Source of the DNA: an uncultured Agathobaculum sp.
GTDB lineage: Bacteria; Bacillota; Clostridia; Oscillospirales; Butyricicoccaceae
Length of the DNA: 5,361 nt
Direction: 5' to 3'
Assembly: GCA_944380945.1 (NCBI GenBank)
Contig: CALWJG010000124.1
Coordinates: 1-5,361, forward strand
Positions within the stretch are counted from its first letter, which is position 1. Each line of letters opens with the position of its first letter. A model generated the notes under the pieces. The model had not been told where the DNA came from. It saw only the letters and a program-made list of their open reading frames with translations, and ran no database searches. Below, piece after piece: positions 1 through 4,790 of this stretch. The translations under genes were made by a program, and so were the position numbers.

Positions 1-108
1 AAGGCTTTACACAAAATTTCTCCAAAATTTTTGTACAAGCCTCCAAAATTGCAGTGAAGCCGCCCCTCCTCCCCGCCGGCGCAGGCAAAAGCAGCGGCAG
101 GCATCCCC

Positions 109-146
109 CTGCTCTCCTTATATTTATATATTTATATGTAGAGCAG
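109..146. repeat. Hairpin A with AT-rich loop
   Basis: CTGCTCT (109-115) is the exact reverse complement of AGAGCAG (140-146). The intervening 24 bases are almost pure A/T (alternating TATATTTATA-like sequence, itself partly self-complementary). Two competing pairings exist because the right arm has a small CAG duplication and merges into AGGAGAG: CCTGCT (108-113) with AGCAGG (145-150), and CTCTCCT (112-118) with AGGAGAG (148-154). It is the leftmost member of the hairpin row and its right arm runs into hairpin B, so A and B may be alternative folds. Confidence 0.55.
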
Positions 147-149
147 CAG

Positions 150-172
150 GAGAGGCCCTTAGCATGCCTCTC
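150..172. repeat. Hairpin B, 7-bp perfect stem
   Basis: GAGAGGC (150-156) pairs exactly with GCCTCTC (166-172) across a 9-base loop. Its last two bases (171-172) are also the first two of hairpin C, so both stems cannot be complete at the same time. Confidence 0.6.
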
Positions 173-196
173 GATTGGAACTACAGTTCCAATCGA
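171..196. repeat. 26-base perfect dyad C (12-bp arms)
   Basis: TCGATTGGAACT (171-182) and AGTTCCAATCGA (185-196) are exact reverse complements separated by only AC. As a hairpin the innermost pair must open, leaving 11 bp and a 4-base loop; as DNA it is a near-continuous palindrome. A second element of the same size, spacer length and end sequence lies at 2028-2053, differing only by three compensated base pairs and the two spacer bases. It could be a protein-binding site, an RNA hairpin or part of a dispersed palindromic repeat. Confidence 0.8.
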
Positions 197-200
197 ATTT

Positions 201-242
201 ACCGCTGGCTGCGCACATCCTATGGATGCACTTGCCAGCGGT
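201..242. repeat. Hairpin D with nested inner stem
   Basis: ACCGCTGGC (201-209) pairs perfectly with GCCAGCGGT (234-242). Inside it, CATCC (216-220) pairs with GGATG (224-228) around a 3-base loop, so the element folds as an outer 9-bp stem, an internal loop and a 5-bp tip. Only four bases separate it from dyad C and four from hairpin E. Confidence 0.75.
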
Positions 243-246
243 TTGT

Positions 247-279
247 ATAAAAAGTCAGGCACATGTCCTGACTTTTTAT
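247..279. terminator. Hairpin E, 13-bp stem, terminator-like in both directions
   Basis: ATAAAAAGTCAGG (247-259) pairs perfectly with CCTGACTTTTTAT (267-279) across a 7-base loop that contains ACATGT. The core GTCAGG/CCTGAC stem followed by five T on either strand resembles a bidirectional intrinsic terminator, although the GC core is only six pairs. It may end transcription of a gene to the left of the window, or be one more member of the hairpin row. It abuts hairpin F with no gap. Confidence 0.5.
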
Positions 280-306
280 GAAAGCAGCGGTTCCACCGCT
301 GCTTTC
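280..306. repeat. Hairpin F, 12-bp perfect stem
   Basis: GAAAGCAGCGGT (280-291) pairs perfectly with ACCGCTGCTTTC (295-306) around the 3-base loop TCC. It begins at the base immediately after hairpin E, so the two could stack coaxially. No T-run follows on the plus strand, so it is a poor terminator candidate by itself. Confidence 0.75.
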
Positions 307-315
307 TGTTTGAAT

Positions 316-331
316 GCGCGCCTGCGGCGCG
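316..331. repeat. GC hairpin G; first copy of a 16-base element
   Basis: CGCGCC (317-322) pairs with GGCGCG (326-331) around the loop TGC; GTTT (308-311) and AAAC (333-336) can pair outside it. The 16 bases at 316-331 occur again, exactly, on the opposite strand at 2001-2016 in the next intergenic gap. Being short and GC-rich, one repeat could be chance, but both copies sit near a matching 26-base dyad. Confidence 0.6.
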
Positions 332-489
332 GAAACTTTTTCGAAAAATGAGGCAGGCGGCGGCCGCTGCCCTTTCATCGTTTGCCCCATGCGCGCATAC
401 CATGAATAAAAAACTTGCGTGCGGTCATATTTAACAAGCGCAAAAAGTGTGCAAAACCGCTTTTTATATGTTTTCACAAGCGCCTGTAT

Positions 490-518
490 TTGACAGCCTT
501 GCAGGATTGCGGTAAAAT
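490..518 (+). promoter_or_regulatory. Sigma-A promoter of citrate synthase
   Basis: TTGACA (490-495, perfect -35) is followed after exactly 17 bases by TAAAAT (513-518, 5 of 6 matches to the -10 consensus). Transcription should start near 525, giving a leader of about 35 bases before the ATG at 561. No convincing operator dyad overlaps it, so expression may be largely constitutive. Confidence 0.85.
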
Positions 519-560
519 ATATTCATAATAAAGTGCTAAAGCAAAAAGGAGGAAGGCCGG

Positions 561-1925
561 ATGCCGATTCAGCCTGATCACGTAAACAAAGAATTCTTGC
601 ACGAGCTCAGTCAGAGTTTCCGACAGCACAGCCGCATCCCATCCGAGCTGTACTCCCGCTTCCGGATCAAGCGCGGCCTGCGCAACGCGGACGGCACGGG
701 CGTGCTCGTCGGCGCGAGCTATCTGGGCAACGTCCACGGCTACATACTCAACGAGGGCGAGCGCGAGCCGATCGAGGGCCGCCTGACCTACCGCGGCTAC
801 AACATCTACGACCTCATCCACGGCATGGATCAGGAAAAGCGCTTCGGCTTCGAGGAGGTCGGCTACCTGCTGATGTGCGGCGCGCTGCCCGACAGCCGCC
901 AGCTGGCGGAGTTCCAGCACACGATCGGTCTGGAGCGCGCGCTGCCGGATAACTTCACCGAGGATATGATCATGCGCGCGCCCAGCCGCGATATTATGAA
1001 CAAGCTGGCCGGCGCGACGCTTGCGCTCTATTCCTATGACGAAAACCCGGATGAGAACACGGTCGAGAACATCATGCGTCAGGGCATCAGCCTGATGGCC
1101 AAGTTCCCGGTCATCATCTCGCACGCCTATCAGGCCAAGCGCCGGTATTTTGACGGGGACTCCATGTTCCTGCATGTGCCCGACCCCGAGCGTTCGACCG
1201 CGGAGAACATCCTGCACCTCGTCCGCCCGAACGGCCAGTTTACGGACGACGAGGCCAAGCTGCTCGACCGCTGCCTGATCCTGCACGCCGAGCACGGCGG
1301 CGGCAACAACTCGTCCTTCACCGTGCGCGTCACCTCTTCCTCGGGCACGGATACCTATTCCGCCATCGCGGCGGCGGTGTCCTCGCTCAAGGGGCCGCGC
1401 CACGGCGGCGCCAACCTGCGCGTGGTGCGCCAGTTTGACGAGATGAAGGCCAACATCAGCAACTGGCGGGATGAGGACGAGGTCGCGGCCTATCTGTGCC
1501 GCATCCTGGACGGCGAGGCCGGCGACGGCTCGGGCCTGATCTACGGCATGGGCCACGCCATTTACACGCTGAGCGACCCGCGTGCGGTGGCGCTCAAGCG
1601 GGCGGCGCGCCCGCTGGCGGATAAGCTGGGCTTCTCGGAGGAGATGGACCTGATCGAGCTGGTGGAAAAGCTGACGCCCGCGGTATTCAAGGAGAAAAAG
1701 GGCAGCGACAAGCCGATGTGCGCCAATGTGGATATGTATTCCGGCTTTGTGTACAAGATGCTCGGCCTGCCCAAGTCGCTGTACACCCCGCTGTTCGCCA
1801 CCGCCCGCATCGTCGGCTGGATGGCGCACCGGCTGGAGGAGGTCACCTCGGGCGGCAAGATCATCCGCCCGGCCTACAAGCCCATGGCGCGGCCGCAGTC
1901 CTATGTCGATCTGGCCGAGCGGTAA
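561..1925 (+). CDS. gltA: Citrate synthase (si-type), complete
   Basis: Citrate synthase condenses acetyl-CoA with oxaloacetate to citrate and CoA in the cytoplasm, normally as a dimer in Gram-positive lineages. The 454-residue protein has all the key family residues. By alignment with the E. coli enzyme, His245 in LHAEHGGGNN matches the oxaloacetate ligand His226, His281 in GPRHGGAN matches catalytic His264, His332 in GMGHAIY matches His305, Arg341 in DPRA matches Arg314, Asp391 in NVDMYSG matches catalytic Asp362, and Arg416 in TARIVGW matches Arg387. AAGGAGG at 546-552 lies 8 bases before the ATG. An N-terminal extension of about 40 residues precedes the core, as is usual for the longer clostridial forms. 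No aconitase or isocitrate dehydrogenase gene is adjacent; in anaerobes the enzyme often feeds 2-oxoglutarate and glutamate synthesis (inference). 2-methylcitrate synthase is possible but no propionate genes are near. The position after H332 is Ala rather than the bacterial GHRVYK arginine. Confidence 0.96.
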   Translation: MPIQPDHVNKEFLHELSQSFRQHSRIPSELYSRFRIKRGLRNADGTGVLVGASYLGNVHGYILNEGEREPIEGRLTYRGYNIYDLIHGMDQEKRFGFEEVGYLLMCGALPDSRQLAEFQHTIGLERALPDNFTEDMIMRAPSRDIMNKLAGATLALYSYDENPDENTVENIMRQGISLMAKFPVIISHAYQAKRRYFDGDSMFLHVPDPERSTAENILHLVRPNGQFTDDEAKLLDRCLILHAEHGGGNNSSFTVRVTSSSGTDTYSAIAAAVSSLKGPRHGGANLRVVRQFDEMKANISNWRDEDEVAAYLCRILDGEAGDGSGLIYGMGHAIYTLSDPRAVALKRAARPLADKLGFSEEMDLIELVEKLTPAVFKEKKGSDKPMCANVDMYSGFVYKMLGLPKSLYTPLFATARIVGWMAHRLEEVTSGGKIIRPAYKPMARPQSYVDLAER

Positions 1926-2000
1926 GGCTTTTCAGCAAGCGCTTTCCGCCGCCCAGCGACGGAAGGCGGTCATCAGGTCAATGCAATATTCCGCTGCCTG

Positions 2001-2016
2001 CGCGCCGCAGGCGCGC
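2001..2016. repeat. Inverted second copy of the 16-base GC element
   Basis: Positions 2001-2016 are the exact reverse complement of 316-331. CGCGCC (2001-2006) pairs with GGCGCG (2010-2015) around GCA. An overlapping alternative stem uses GCCTGC (1996-2001) with GCAGGC (2007-2012). It lies 11 bases left of the second 26-base dyad. Confidence 0.6.
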
Positions 2017-2027
2017 GATACCGTCAG

Positions 2028-2053
2028 TCGATCGAAACCGTGGTTTCGATCGA
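2028..2053. repeat. Second 26-base perfect dyad, relative of dyad C
   Basis: TCGATCGAAACC (2028-2039) and GGTTTCGATCGA (2042-2053) are exact reverse complements separated by GT. Compared with dyad C at 171-196, each arm has the same TCGAT end and 9 of 12 identical positions; all differences are transitions and each is compensated in the other arm. Read on the minus strand, the spacer is AC, as in dyad C. Confidence 0.8.
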
Positions 2054-2086
2054 GCGAAAGCCCGCCGCCCTGCGGCGGGCTTCGCT
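2053..2086 (+). terminator. Strong GC hairpin after citrate synthase, possible terminator
   Basis: GCCCGCCGC (2060-2068) pairs with GCGGCGGGC (2072-2080) around CCT, extended by AGCGAA (2053-2058) with TTCGCT (2081-2086) and a single bulged A. This 15-bp stem is the most stable structure between citrate synthase and pepF. No clean T-run follows at once (only TTTT at 2093-2096), so termination would be imperfect. The end of the stem touches the proposed -35 of pepF. Its first base is shared with the 26-base dyad. Confidence 0.55.
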
Positions 2087-2114
2087 TGCATATTTTCCCG
2101 GGATGGGCTATCAT
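2086..2114 (+). promoter_or_regulatory. Probable promoter of pepF
   Basis: TATCAT (2109-2114) is a good -10 box, and TTGCAT (2086-2091) lies 17 bases upstream but matches the -35 consensus only in TTG. A start near 2121 would give a leader of about 33 bases containing the ribosome site. The strong -10 and AT-rich context support it; the weak -35 lowers confidence. Confidence 0.5.
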
Positions 2115-2138
2115 AATAGAGAAGAGAAAGCATACCCG

Positions 2139-2147
2139 AAAGGAAGG
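2139..2147 (+). promoter_or_regulatory. Ribosome binding site fixing the GTG start of pepF
   Basis: AAAGGAAGG ends 6 bases before the GTG at 2154. The upstream in-frame ATG codons at 2040 and 2103 lie in a hairpin and just before the -10 box, with no ribosome site, so this site decides the start. Confidence 0.75.
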
Positions 2148-2153
2148 ATTCCC

Positions 2154-3953
2154 GTGCAAACCAATCAGATCCCGGCGCGCGCCGACGTGCCGGCGCAGGA
2201 CAAATGGGCCATCCACGACCTGTTCGCCACGGACGACGACTGGCGCGCGGCGCTCGCTGCGGCGAAGGAATATGTGCCGCGCATCGCGGCCTACCGCGGC
2301 CGTCTGGGCGAGAGCGGCGCGACCCTGCTGGCGTTCCTCCGGCTGGACGACGAGATCAGCCTGGCCTTCGACCCGCTGGTGCACTACGCCCAGCGCAAAA
2401 GCGACGAGGACACCCGCGTGGCGGCCTATCAGGAGATGGTCAGTCAGGTGACGCGGCTCGCGGTCGAGCTGCAGTCCGCGGCAGCGTTTGAGACCCCCGA
2501 GCTGCTCGCGATCGACGAGCAGACCCTGGACCGGTTTTACGCCGAGCAGCCCGCGCTGGAAAACTACCGGCTGGTGCTCGACCGGGTGCGCCGCCGCCGC
2601 GAGCATGTGCTCTCGGACAAGGAGGAGGCGCTGCTCGCCGCGGCGGGCGAAATGGCCGCCAGCCCGGACGACATCTACTCCATGCTGAACGACGCGGACC
2701 TCAAATTCCCGGACGCGGTGGACAAGGACGGCAGCCGCCACCCGGTCACCCACGGCACCTATATCCCGCTCATGCAGTCCTATGACCGCGCGCTGCGCAA
2801 ATCCGCGTTCGATTCGCTCTATGCGGTCTACGGCCAGTTCCGCAACACCGCGGCGGCCACCCTGTCCGCGCAGATGAAGCAGCTGCTGTTCTTCGCGAAC
2901 GCCAGAAAATACCCCTCGACGCTCGCCGCCGCGCTGGACGGCACCGAGGTCGACCCGCAGATCTACCACAGCCTGATCGACGCGGTGCACCGCTCGTTCG
3001 GGCCCATGCACCGCTATGTATCGCTGCGCCGCCGCCTGCTCGGGCTGGACGAGCTGCACATGTACGACCTGTATGTGCCGGTGGTCGAGGGCGTGGAGAT
3101 GAAATTCACCTTCGACGAGGCCAAGGAGATCGCGCTGGGGGCGCTCGCCCCGCTGGGCGAGGAGTACCTCGCCATCCTGCGCGAGGGCTTCGCAAACGGC
3201 TGGATCGATGTGTACGAGAACGAGGGCAAGCGCTCGGGCGCGTATTCCGCGGGCGCGCGCGTGCATCCCTATGTGCTCTTGAATTTCAAGGGCACGCTGG
3301 ACGATGTGTTCACCCTCGTGCATGAGATGGGGCACGCGATCCACTCCTACCTGTCCAACAAGACCCAGCCGACCGCGTATCAGGACTATGTGATCTTCGT
3401 CGCCGAGGTCGCCTCGACCTGCAACGAGGCGCTGCTGATGGAGTACCTGCTCTCGGTCACCGAGGACAAAAAGCAGCGCGCCTATCTGATCAACCACTTC
3501 CTCGAGCAGTTCCGCGGCACGCTGTACCGCCAGACCATGTTCGCGGAGTTTGAGCTCAGGGCCAACGAGATGACCCAACGCGGCGAGGGTACGACCGCCG
3601 AGGCGCTCTGCGCGCTGTACAAGCAGCTCAATGAGCAGTATTTCGGCCCGGATATGGTCGTGGACGACGAGATCGCGCTCGAATGGGCGCGTATCCCGCA
3701 TTTCTACTATGATTACTATGTGTACCAGTACGCGACCGGCTATGCCGCGGCGATCGCGCTGTCGCGCCGTATCCTGCGCGAGGGCGAGGCGGCGGTAAAG
3801 GACTACCTCCGCTTCCTGTCCGGCGGCTGCTCGGCCGACCCGGTCACGCTGCTGCGCGGCGCGGGCGTGGATATGGCAGGCCCCGCGCCCGTCGAGGACG
3901 CGACGCGCCTGTTCGACGAGCTCATCGGCGAGATGGAGGCGCTGCTGGCCTGA
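2154..3953 (+). CDS. pepF: Oligoendopeptidase F (M3B metallopeptidase)
   Basis: A cytoplasmic zinc peptidase that cleaves medium-length oligopeptides and probably recycles intracellular or imported peptides. With the GTG start it has 599 residues, the normal family length of about 600. An alpha-helical N-terminal domain fills about residues 1-200 and the M3 catalytic domain about 205-585. The zinc site is HEMGH (His390, Glu391, His394), with Glu418 in FVAEVAST as the third ligand. Other family marks are GAYSAG (362-367), the PHFYYDYYVYQYATG segment (515-529) that supplies the substrate-binding His and Tyr, and GGCSADPVTLLRGAGVDM near the C-terminus (557-574). All expected residues are present and no frameshift is seen. 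No signal peptide or membrane segment is present. It has its own likely promoter and ends in a strong terminator, so it is probably monocistronic. A related M3 oligopeptidase subgroup cannot be wholly excluded. Confidence 0.95.
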   Translation: MQTNQIPARADVPAQDKWAIHDLFATDDDWRAALAAAKEYVPRIAAYRGRLGESGATLLAFLRLDDEISLAFDPLVHYAQRKSDEDTRVAAYQEMVSQVTRLAVELQSAAAFETPELLAIDEQTLDRFYAEQPALENYRLVLDRVRRRREHVLSDKEEALLAAAGEMAASPDDIYSMLNDADLKFPDAVDKDGSRHPVTHGTYIPLMQSYDRALRKSAFDSLYAVYGQFRNTAAATLSAQMKQLLFFANARKYPSTLAAALDGTEVDPQIYHSLIDAVHRSFGPMHRYVSLRRRLLGLDELHMYDLYVPVVEGVEMKFTFDEAKEIALGALAPLGEEYLAILREGFANGWIDVYENEGKRSGAYSAGARVHPYVLLNFKGTLDDVFTLVHEMGHAIHSYLSNKTQPTAYQDYVIFVAEVASTCNEALLMEYLLSVTEDKKQRAYLINHFLEQFRGTLYRQTMFAEFELRANEMTQRGEGTTAEALCALYKQLNEQYFGPDMVVDDEIALEWARIPHFYYDYYVYQYATGYAAAIALSRRILREGEAAVKDYLRFLSGGCSADPVTLLRGAGVDMAGPAPVEDATRLFDELIGEMEALLA

Positions 3954-3966
3954 CGGCAGAAAAAAC

Positions 3967-3995
3967 AAAGGGGAACGGAAAACCGTTCCCCTTTT
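3967..3995. terminator. Bidirectional intrinsic terminator between convergent genes
   Basis: AAAGGGGAACGG (3967-3978) pairs perfectly with CCGTTCCCCTTT (3983-3994) around an AAAA loop. On the plus strand the stem ends in TTTT; on the minus strand it ends in TTTG followed by TTTTT. It lies between the pepF stop (3951-3953) and the stop of the minus-strand membrane protein (4002-4004), so it serves both transcripts. Confidence 0.9.
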
Positions 3996-4001
3996 GCATG
4001 T

Positions 4002-4430
4002 TCACATCTCTTTTTCCAGCTTGACCCGGAAGTAGATCGCGTATCCGTGCACGAACAAATACGCGACCACCATGGCGATGATGACCGTCCACTCCGCGCC
4101 CATCAGCGCGAACGCGACCATGAGCGCGCCGAACACATAGGTCATCATATCGTAGCCCTTGGCCTTGGCCAGGCTGCCGATCATCACGTTGCGCTCGTCC
4201 GTCTGCGCGATCTCGAGCCGCCGCGCCATTTCCGGGTCGGCGTCCGCGGCCTTTTTCGCCAGCGCGTCACCCAGCCCGTGTCCGAAAATGCCGCAGCCAA
4301 ACCCGACCAGCAGGAAGGGCAGGGACCGCAGGATCCCCTGCGGGTCGGGCAGGGCCTTGATCAGGGCGATGCCCGCGGCGATCAGCGCAAACCCCAGCAG
4401 GCTGAGGCCGATATTTTTTGCCTGTTTCAT
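4002..4430 (-). CDS. Four-helix membrane protein paired with an Xre regulator
   Basis: Unrecognised 142-residue integral membrane protein. Four hydrophobic segments are visible at about residues 7-25, 37-56, 96-111 and 113-133. Between the second and third is a charged stretch of about 40 residues with the motif EIAQTDERN (73-81). Acidic-DER motifs before a hydrophobic pair occur in small uncharacterised membrane families (for example DUF2178-like proteins); the resemblance is by eye only. The C-terminus is positively charged (RVKLEKEM). Its ATG overlaps the TGA of the upstream regulator (ATGA), and AGGAGG (minus strand, 4443-4438) lies 7 bases before the start, so the two are translationally coupled. 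Small regulator plus membrane protein operons are common in Firmicutes; the partner may sense, sequester or be controlled together with the regulator, but nothing here shows which. Confidence 0.85.
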   Translation of the reverse strand: MKQAKNIGLSLLGFALIAAGIALIKALPDPQGILRSLPFLLVGFGCGIFGHGLGDALAKKAADADPEMARRLEIAQTDERNVMIGSLAKAKGYDMMTYVFGALMVAFALMGAEWTVIIAMVVAYLFVHGYAIYFRVKLEKEM

Positions 4431-4630
4431 TTGCTCTCCTCCTCATAGATGAAAATATCCTCGATCGTCATGCCGAAATACCGCGCGATCTTGAACGCCA
4501 GCAGGATGGACGGGTTGTAGCGCCCGTTCTCCAGCGAGCCGATCGTCTGCCGCGATACGCCCAGCGCGTCCGCCAGCTCCTCCTGCCGGACGCCGCGCGA
4601 CTTGCGCAGCTCCTCCAGACGGTTTTTCAA
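4427..4630 (-). CDS. Xre/Cro-CI family transcriptional regulator, 67 residues
   Basis: A compact DNA-binding protein made almost entirely of one HTH_3-type domain. The helix-turn-helix spans about residues 15-36 (RQEELADALGVSRQTIGSLENG), followed by the family mark RYNPS and the tail MTIEDIFIYEEE. This is a well-known group of 65-70 residue Firmicutes regulators, usually repressors acting as dimers. The TTG start at 4630 is chosen because AGGAGG (minus strand, 4645-4640) lies 9 bases upstream and because the protein then begins KNRLEELRK, as in relatives. The ATG at 4711 cannot be used: it lies upstream of the -35 box of the operon's own promoter. It is first in a two-gene operon, overlapping the membrane-protein gene by four bases. 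Two dyad operators around the promoter point to self-repression (inference). It has no sensor domain, so a signal, if any, may come from the membrane partner. Confidence 0.92.
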   Translation of the reverse strand: MKNRLEELRKSRGVRQEELADALGVSRQTIGSLENGRYNPSILLAFKIARYFGMTIEDIFIYEEESK

Positions 4631-4639
4631 GCGGCGCCC

Positions 4640-4645
4640 CCTCCT
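4640..4645 (-). promoter_or_regulatory. Ribosome binding site fixing the TTG start of the Xre gene
   Basis: Minus-strand AGGAGG lies 9 bases before the TTG codon at 4630-4628, within a longer purine run GAGGAGGGGG. No ATG or GTG in this frame has such a site downstream of the promoter. Confidence 0.8.
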
Positions 4646-4648
4646 CTC

Positions 4649-4669
4649 AAATGTAAAGTTTGCTTTCCA
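4649..4669. promoter_or_regulatory. Operator candidate O2 of the Xre operon
   Basis: The plus strand carries the arms ATGTAAAG and CTTTCCAT separated by TTTG; the arms are reverse complements at 7 of 8 positions. It lies at about +1 to +22 of the operon transcript, between the -10 box and the ribosome site, where bound protein would block initiation. It matches O1 at 16 of 21 positions. Confidence 0.65.
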
Positions 4670-4676
4670 TATCTGT

Positions 4677-4705
4677 ATGATAGCACGCGCCTGTAAAAAT
4701 GTCAA
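4677..4705 (-). promoter_or_regulatory. Promoter of the Xre-membrane protein operon
   Basis: On the minus strand TTGACA (4705-4700, perfect -35) is followed after exactly 17 bases by TATCAT (4682-4677, 5 of 6). The start of transcription is expected near 4670. The -35 lies inside operator O1 and the start lies at the edge of O2. Confidence 0.85.
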
Positions 4706-4717
4706 GCACACTTTCCA
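4697..4717. promoter_or_regulatory. Operator candidate O1 of the Xre operon
   Basis: The plus strand carries the arms ATGTCAAG and CTTTCCAT separated by CACA; the arms are reverse complements at 6 of 8 positions. It contains the complete -35 box of the operon. Its start is 48 bases from the start of O2. The same dyad, spacing and orientation on both sides of one promoter fit a small Xre repressor. Confidence 0.65.
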
Positions 4718-4734
4718 TTTTTGTTTTGAAAAAA

Positions 4735-4756
4735 GGACGCCCCGTTTGGGGCGTCC
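4735..4756 (-). terminator. Intrinsic terminator after the 158-residue membrane-anchored protein
   Basis: GGACGCCCC (4735-4743) pairs perfectly with GGGGCGTCC (4748-4756) around GTTT. On the minus strand the stem is followed directly by TTTTTT (4734-4729 region), a classic terminator placed about 35 bases after the stop at 4791. It separates this gene from the Xre operon downstream. Confidence 0.9.
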
Positions 4757-4757
4757 C

Positions 4758-4775
4758 CGGCATATGCCGTTTTTT
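4758..4775 (+). terminator. Small palindrome with a plus-strand T-run
   Basis: CGGCATATGCCG (4758-4769) is a perfect 12-base palindrome followed on the plus strand by TTTTTT (4770-4775). The stem is short (four or five pairs around ATAT), so it would be a weak terminator of rightward transcription. It sits beside the minus-strand terminator at 4735-4756. No plus-strand gene ends here, so it may be an accidental partner or an insulator. Confidence 0.4.
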
Positions 4776-4790
4776 CATCGCACCGGCGCA

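Larger units (their letters stand above)
1..489. other. Gene-free 5' region dominated by inverted repeats
   Basis: No convincing gene is visible in these 489 bases. Positions 1-60 are AT-rich and contain three copies of CAAAATT (12-18, 23-29, 44-50) and a weak hairpin (AGGCTT at 2-7 with AAGCCT at 37-42). Positions 61-106 are C-rich with no clear structure. From about 107 to 306 nearly every base lies in a hairpin stem (listed separately). From 316 to 398 further palindromes follow: a GC hairpin at 317-331, the palindrome TTTTTCGAAAAA at 337-348, an imperfect GC hairpin at 352-371, and the palindrome ATGCGCGCAT at 389-398. Positions 399-489 are AT-rich leader before the citrate synthase promoter. 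The open frames crossing this region read straight through the hairpins, lack ribosome sites and have no recognisable protein features. An 18-codon open frame runs from base 1 to a TGA at 55-57; it could be the tail of a gene to the left, but the low GC argues against that. Confidence 0.7.

Noticed and set aside
54..281. 75-codon plus-strand open frame in the left gap
   Set aside because: It reads through hairpins A to E, has no ribosome binding site and the protein shows no recognisable features.
107..400. CRISPR array or tRNA cluster as an explanation for the repeats
   Set aside because: The hairpins differ from each other in sequence, there is no regular repeat-spacer period, and no T-loop or CCA-type tRNA sequence is present.
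220..477. 85-codon minus-strand open frame in the left gap
   Set aside because: It is composed of translated hairpins D to G and has no clear ribosome site. If similar peptides are annotated elsewhere, they would more likely reflect copies of the repeat.
425..480. Possible Rex (redox repressor) half-sites TTTAACAA (430-437) and TTTTCACAA (471-479) upstream of citrate synthase
   Set aside because: Only half-sites are present; the partner half is missing at the required spacing in both cases.
474..1829. 451-residue minus-strand open frame antisense to citrate synthase
   Set aside because: It is the mirror of a highly GC-biased gene, rich in Arg, Ala, Val and His with no domain, and citrate synthase on the other strand has all its catalytic residues.
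2040..2153. Upstream ATG starts for pepF at 2040 and 2103
   Set aside because: The first lies in the dyad and the second just ahead of the -10 box; neither has a ribosome site. The GTG at 2154 has one and gives the normal family length.
1726..2451. Plus-strand open frames overlapping the citrate synthase end and the pepF start (also 1718-2116 and 2204-2688)
   Set aside because: Out-of-frame, Arg/Pro/Ser-rich shadows of the two real genes, crossing the intergenic hairpins.
1932..3968. 678-residue minus-strand open frame antisense to pepF
   Set aside because: Same cause: a GC-rich antisense shadow of a complete, motif-bearing PepF. It also runs through intergenic hairpins and the terminator.
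4631..4711. 27-residue N-terminal extension of the Xre protein from an ATG at 4711
   Set aside because: That ATG is upstream of the -35 box; a transcript from the promoter cannot include it, and the extension does not resemble the family.
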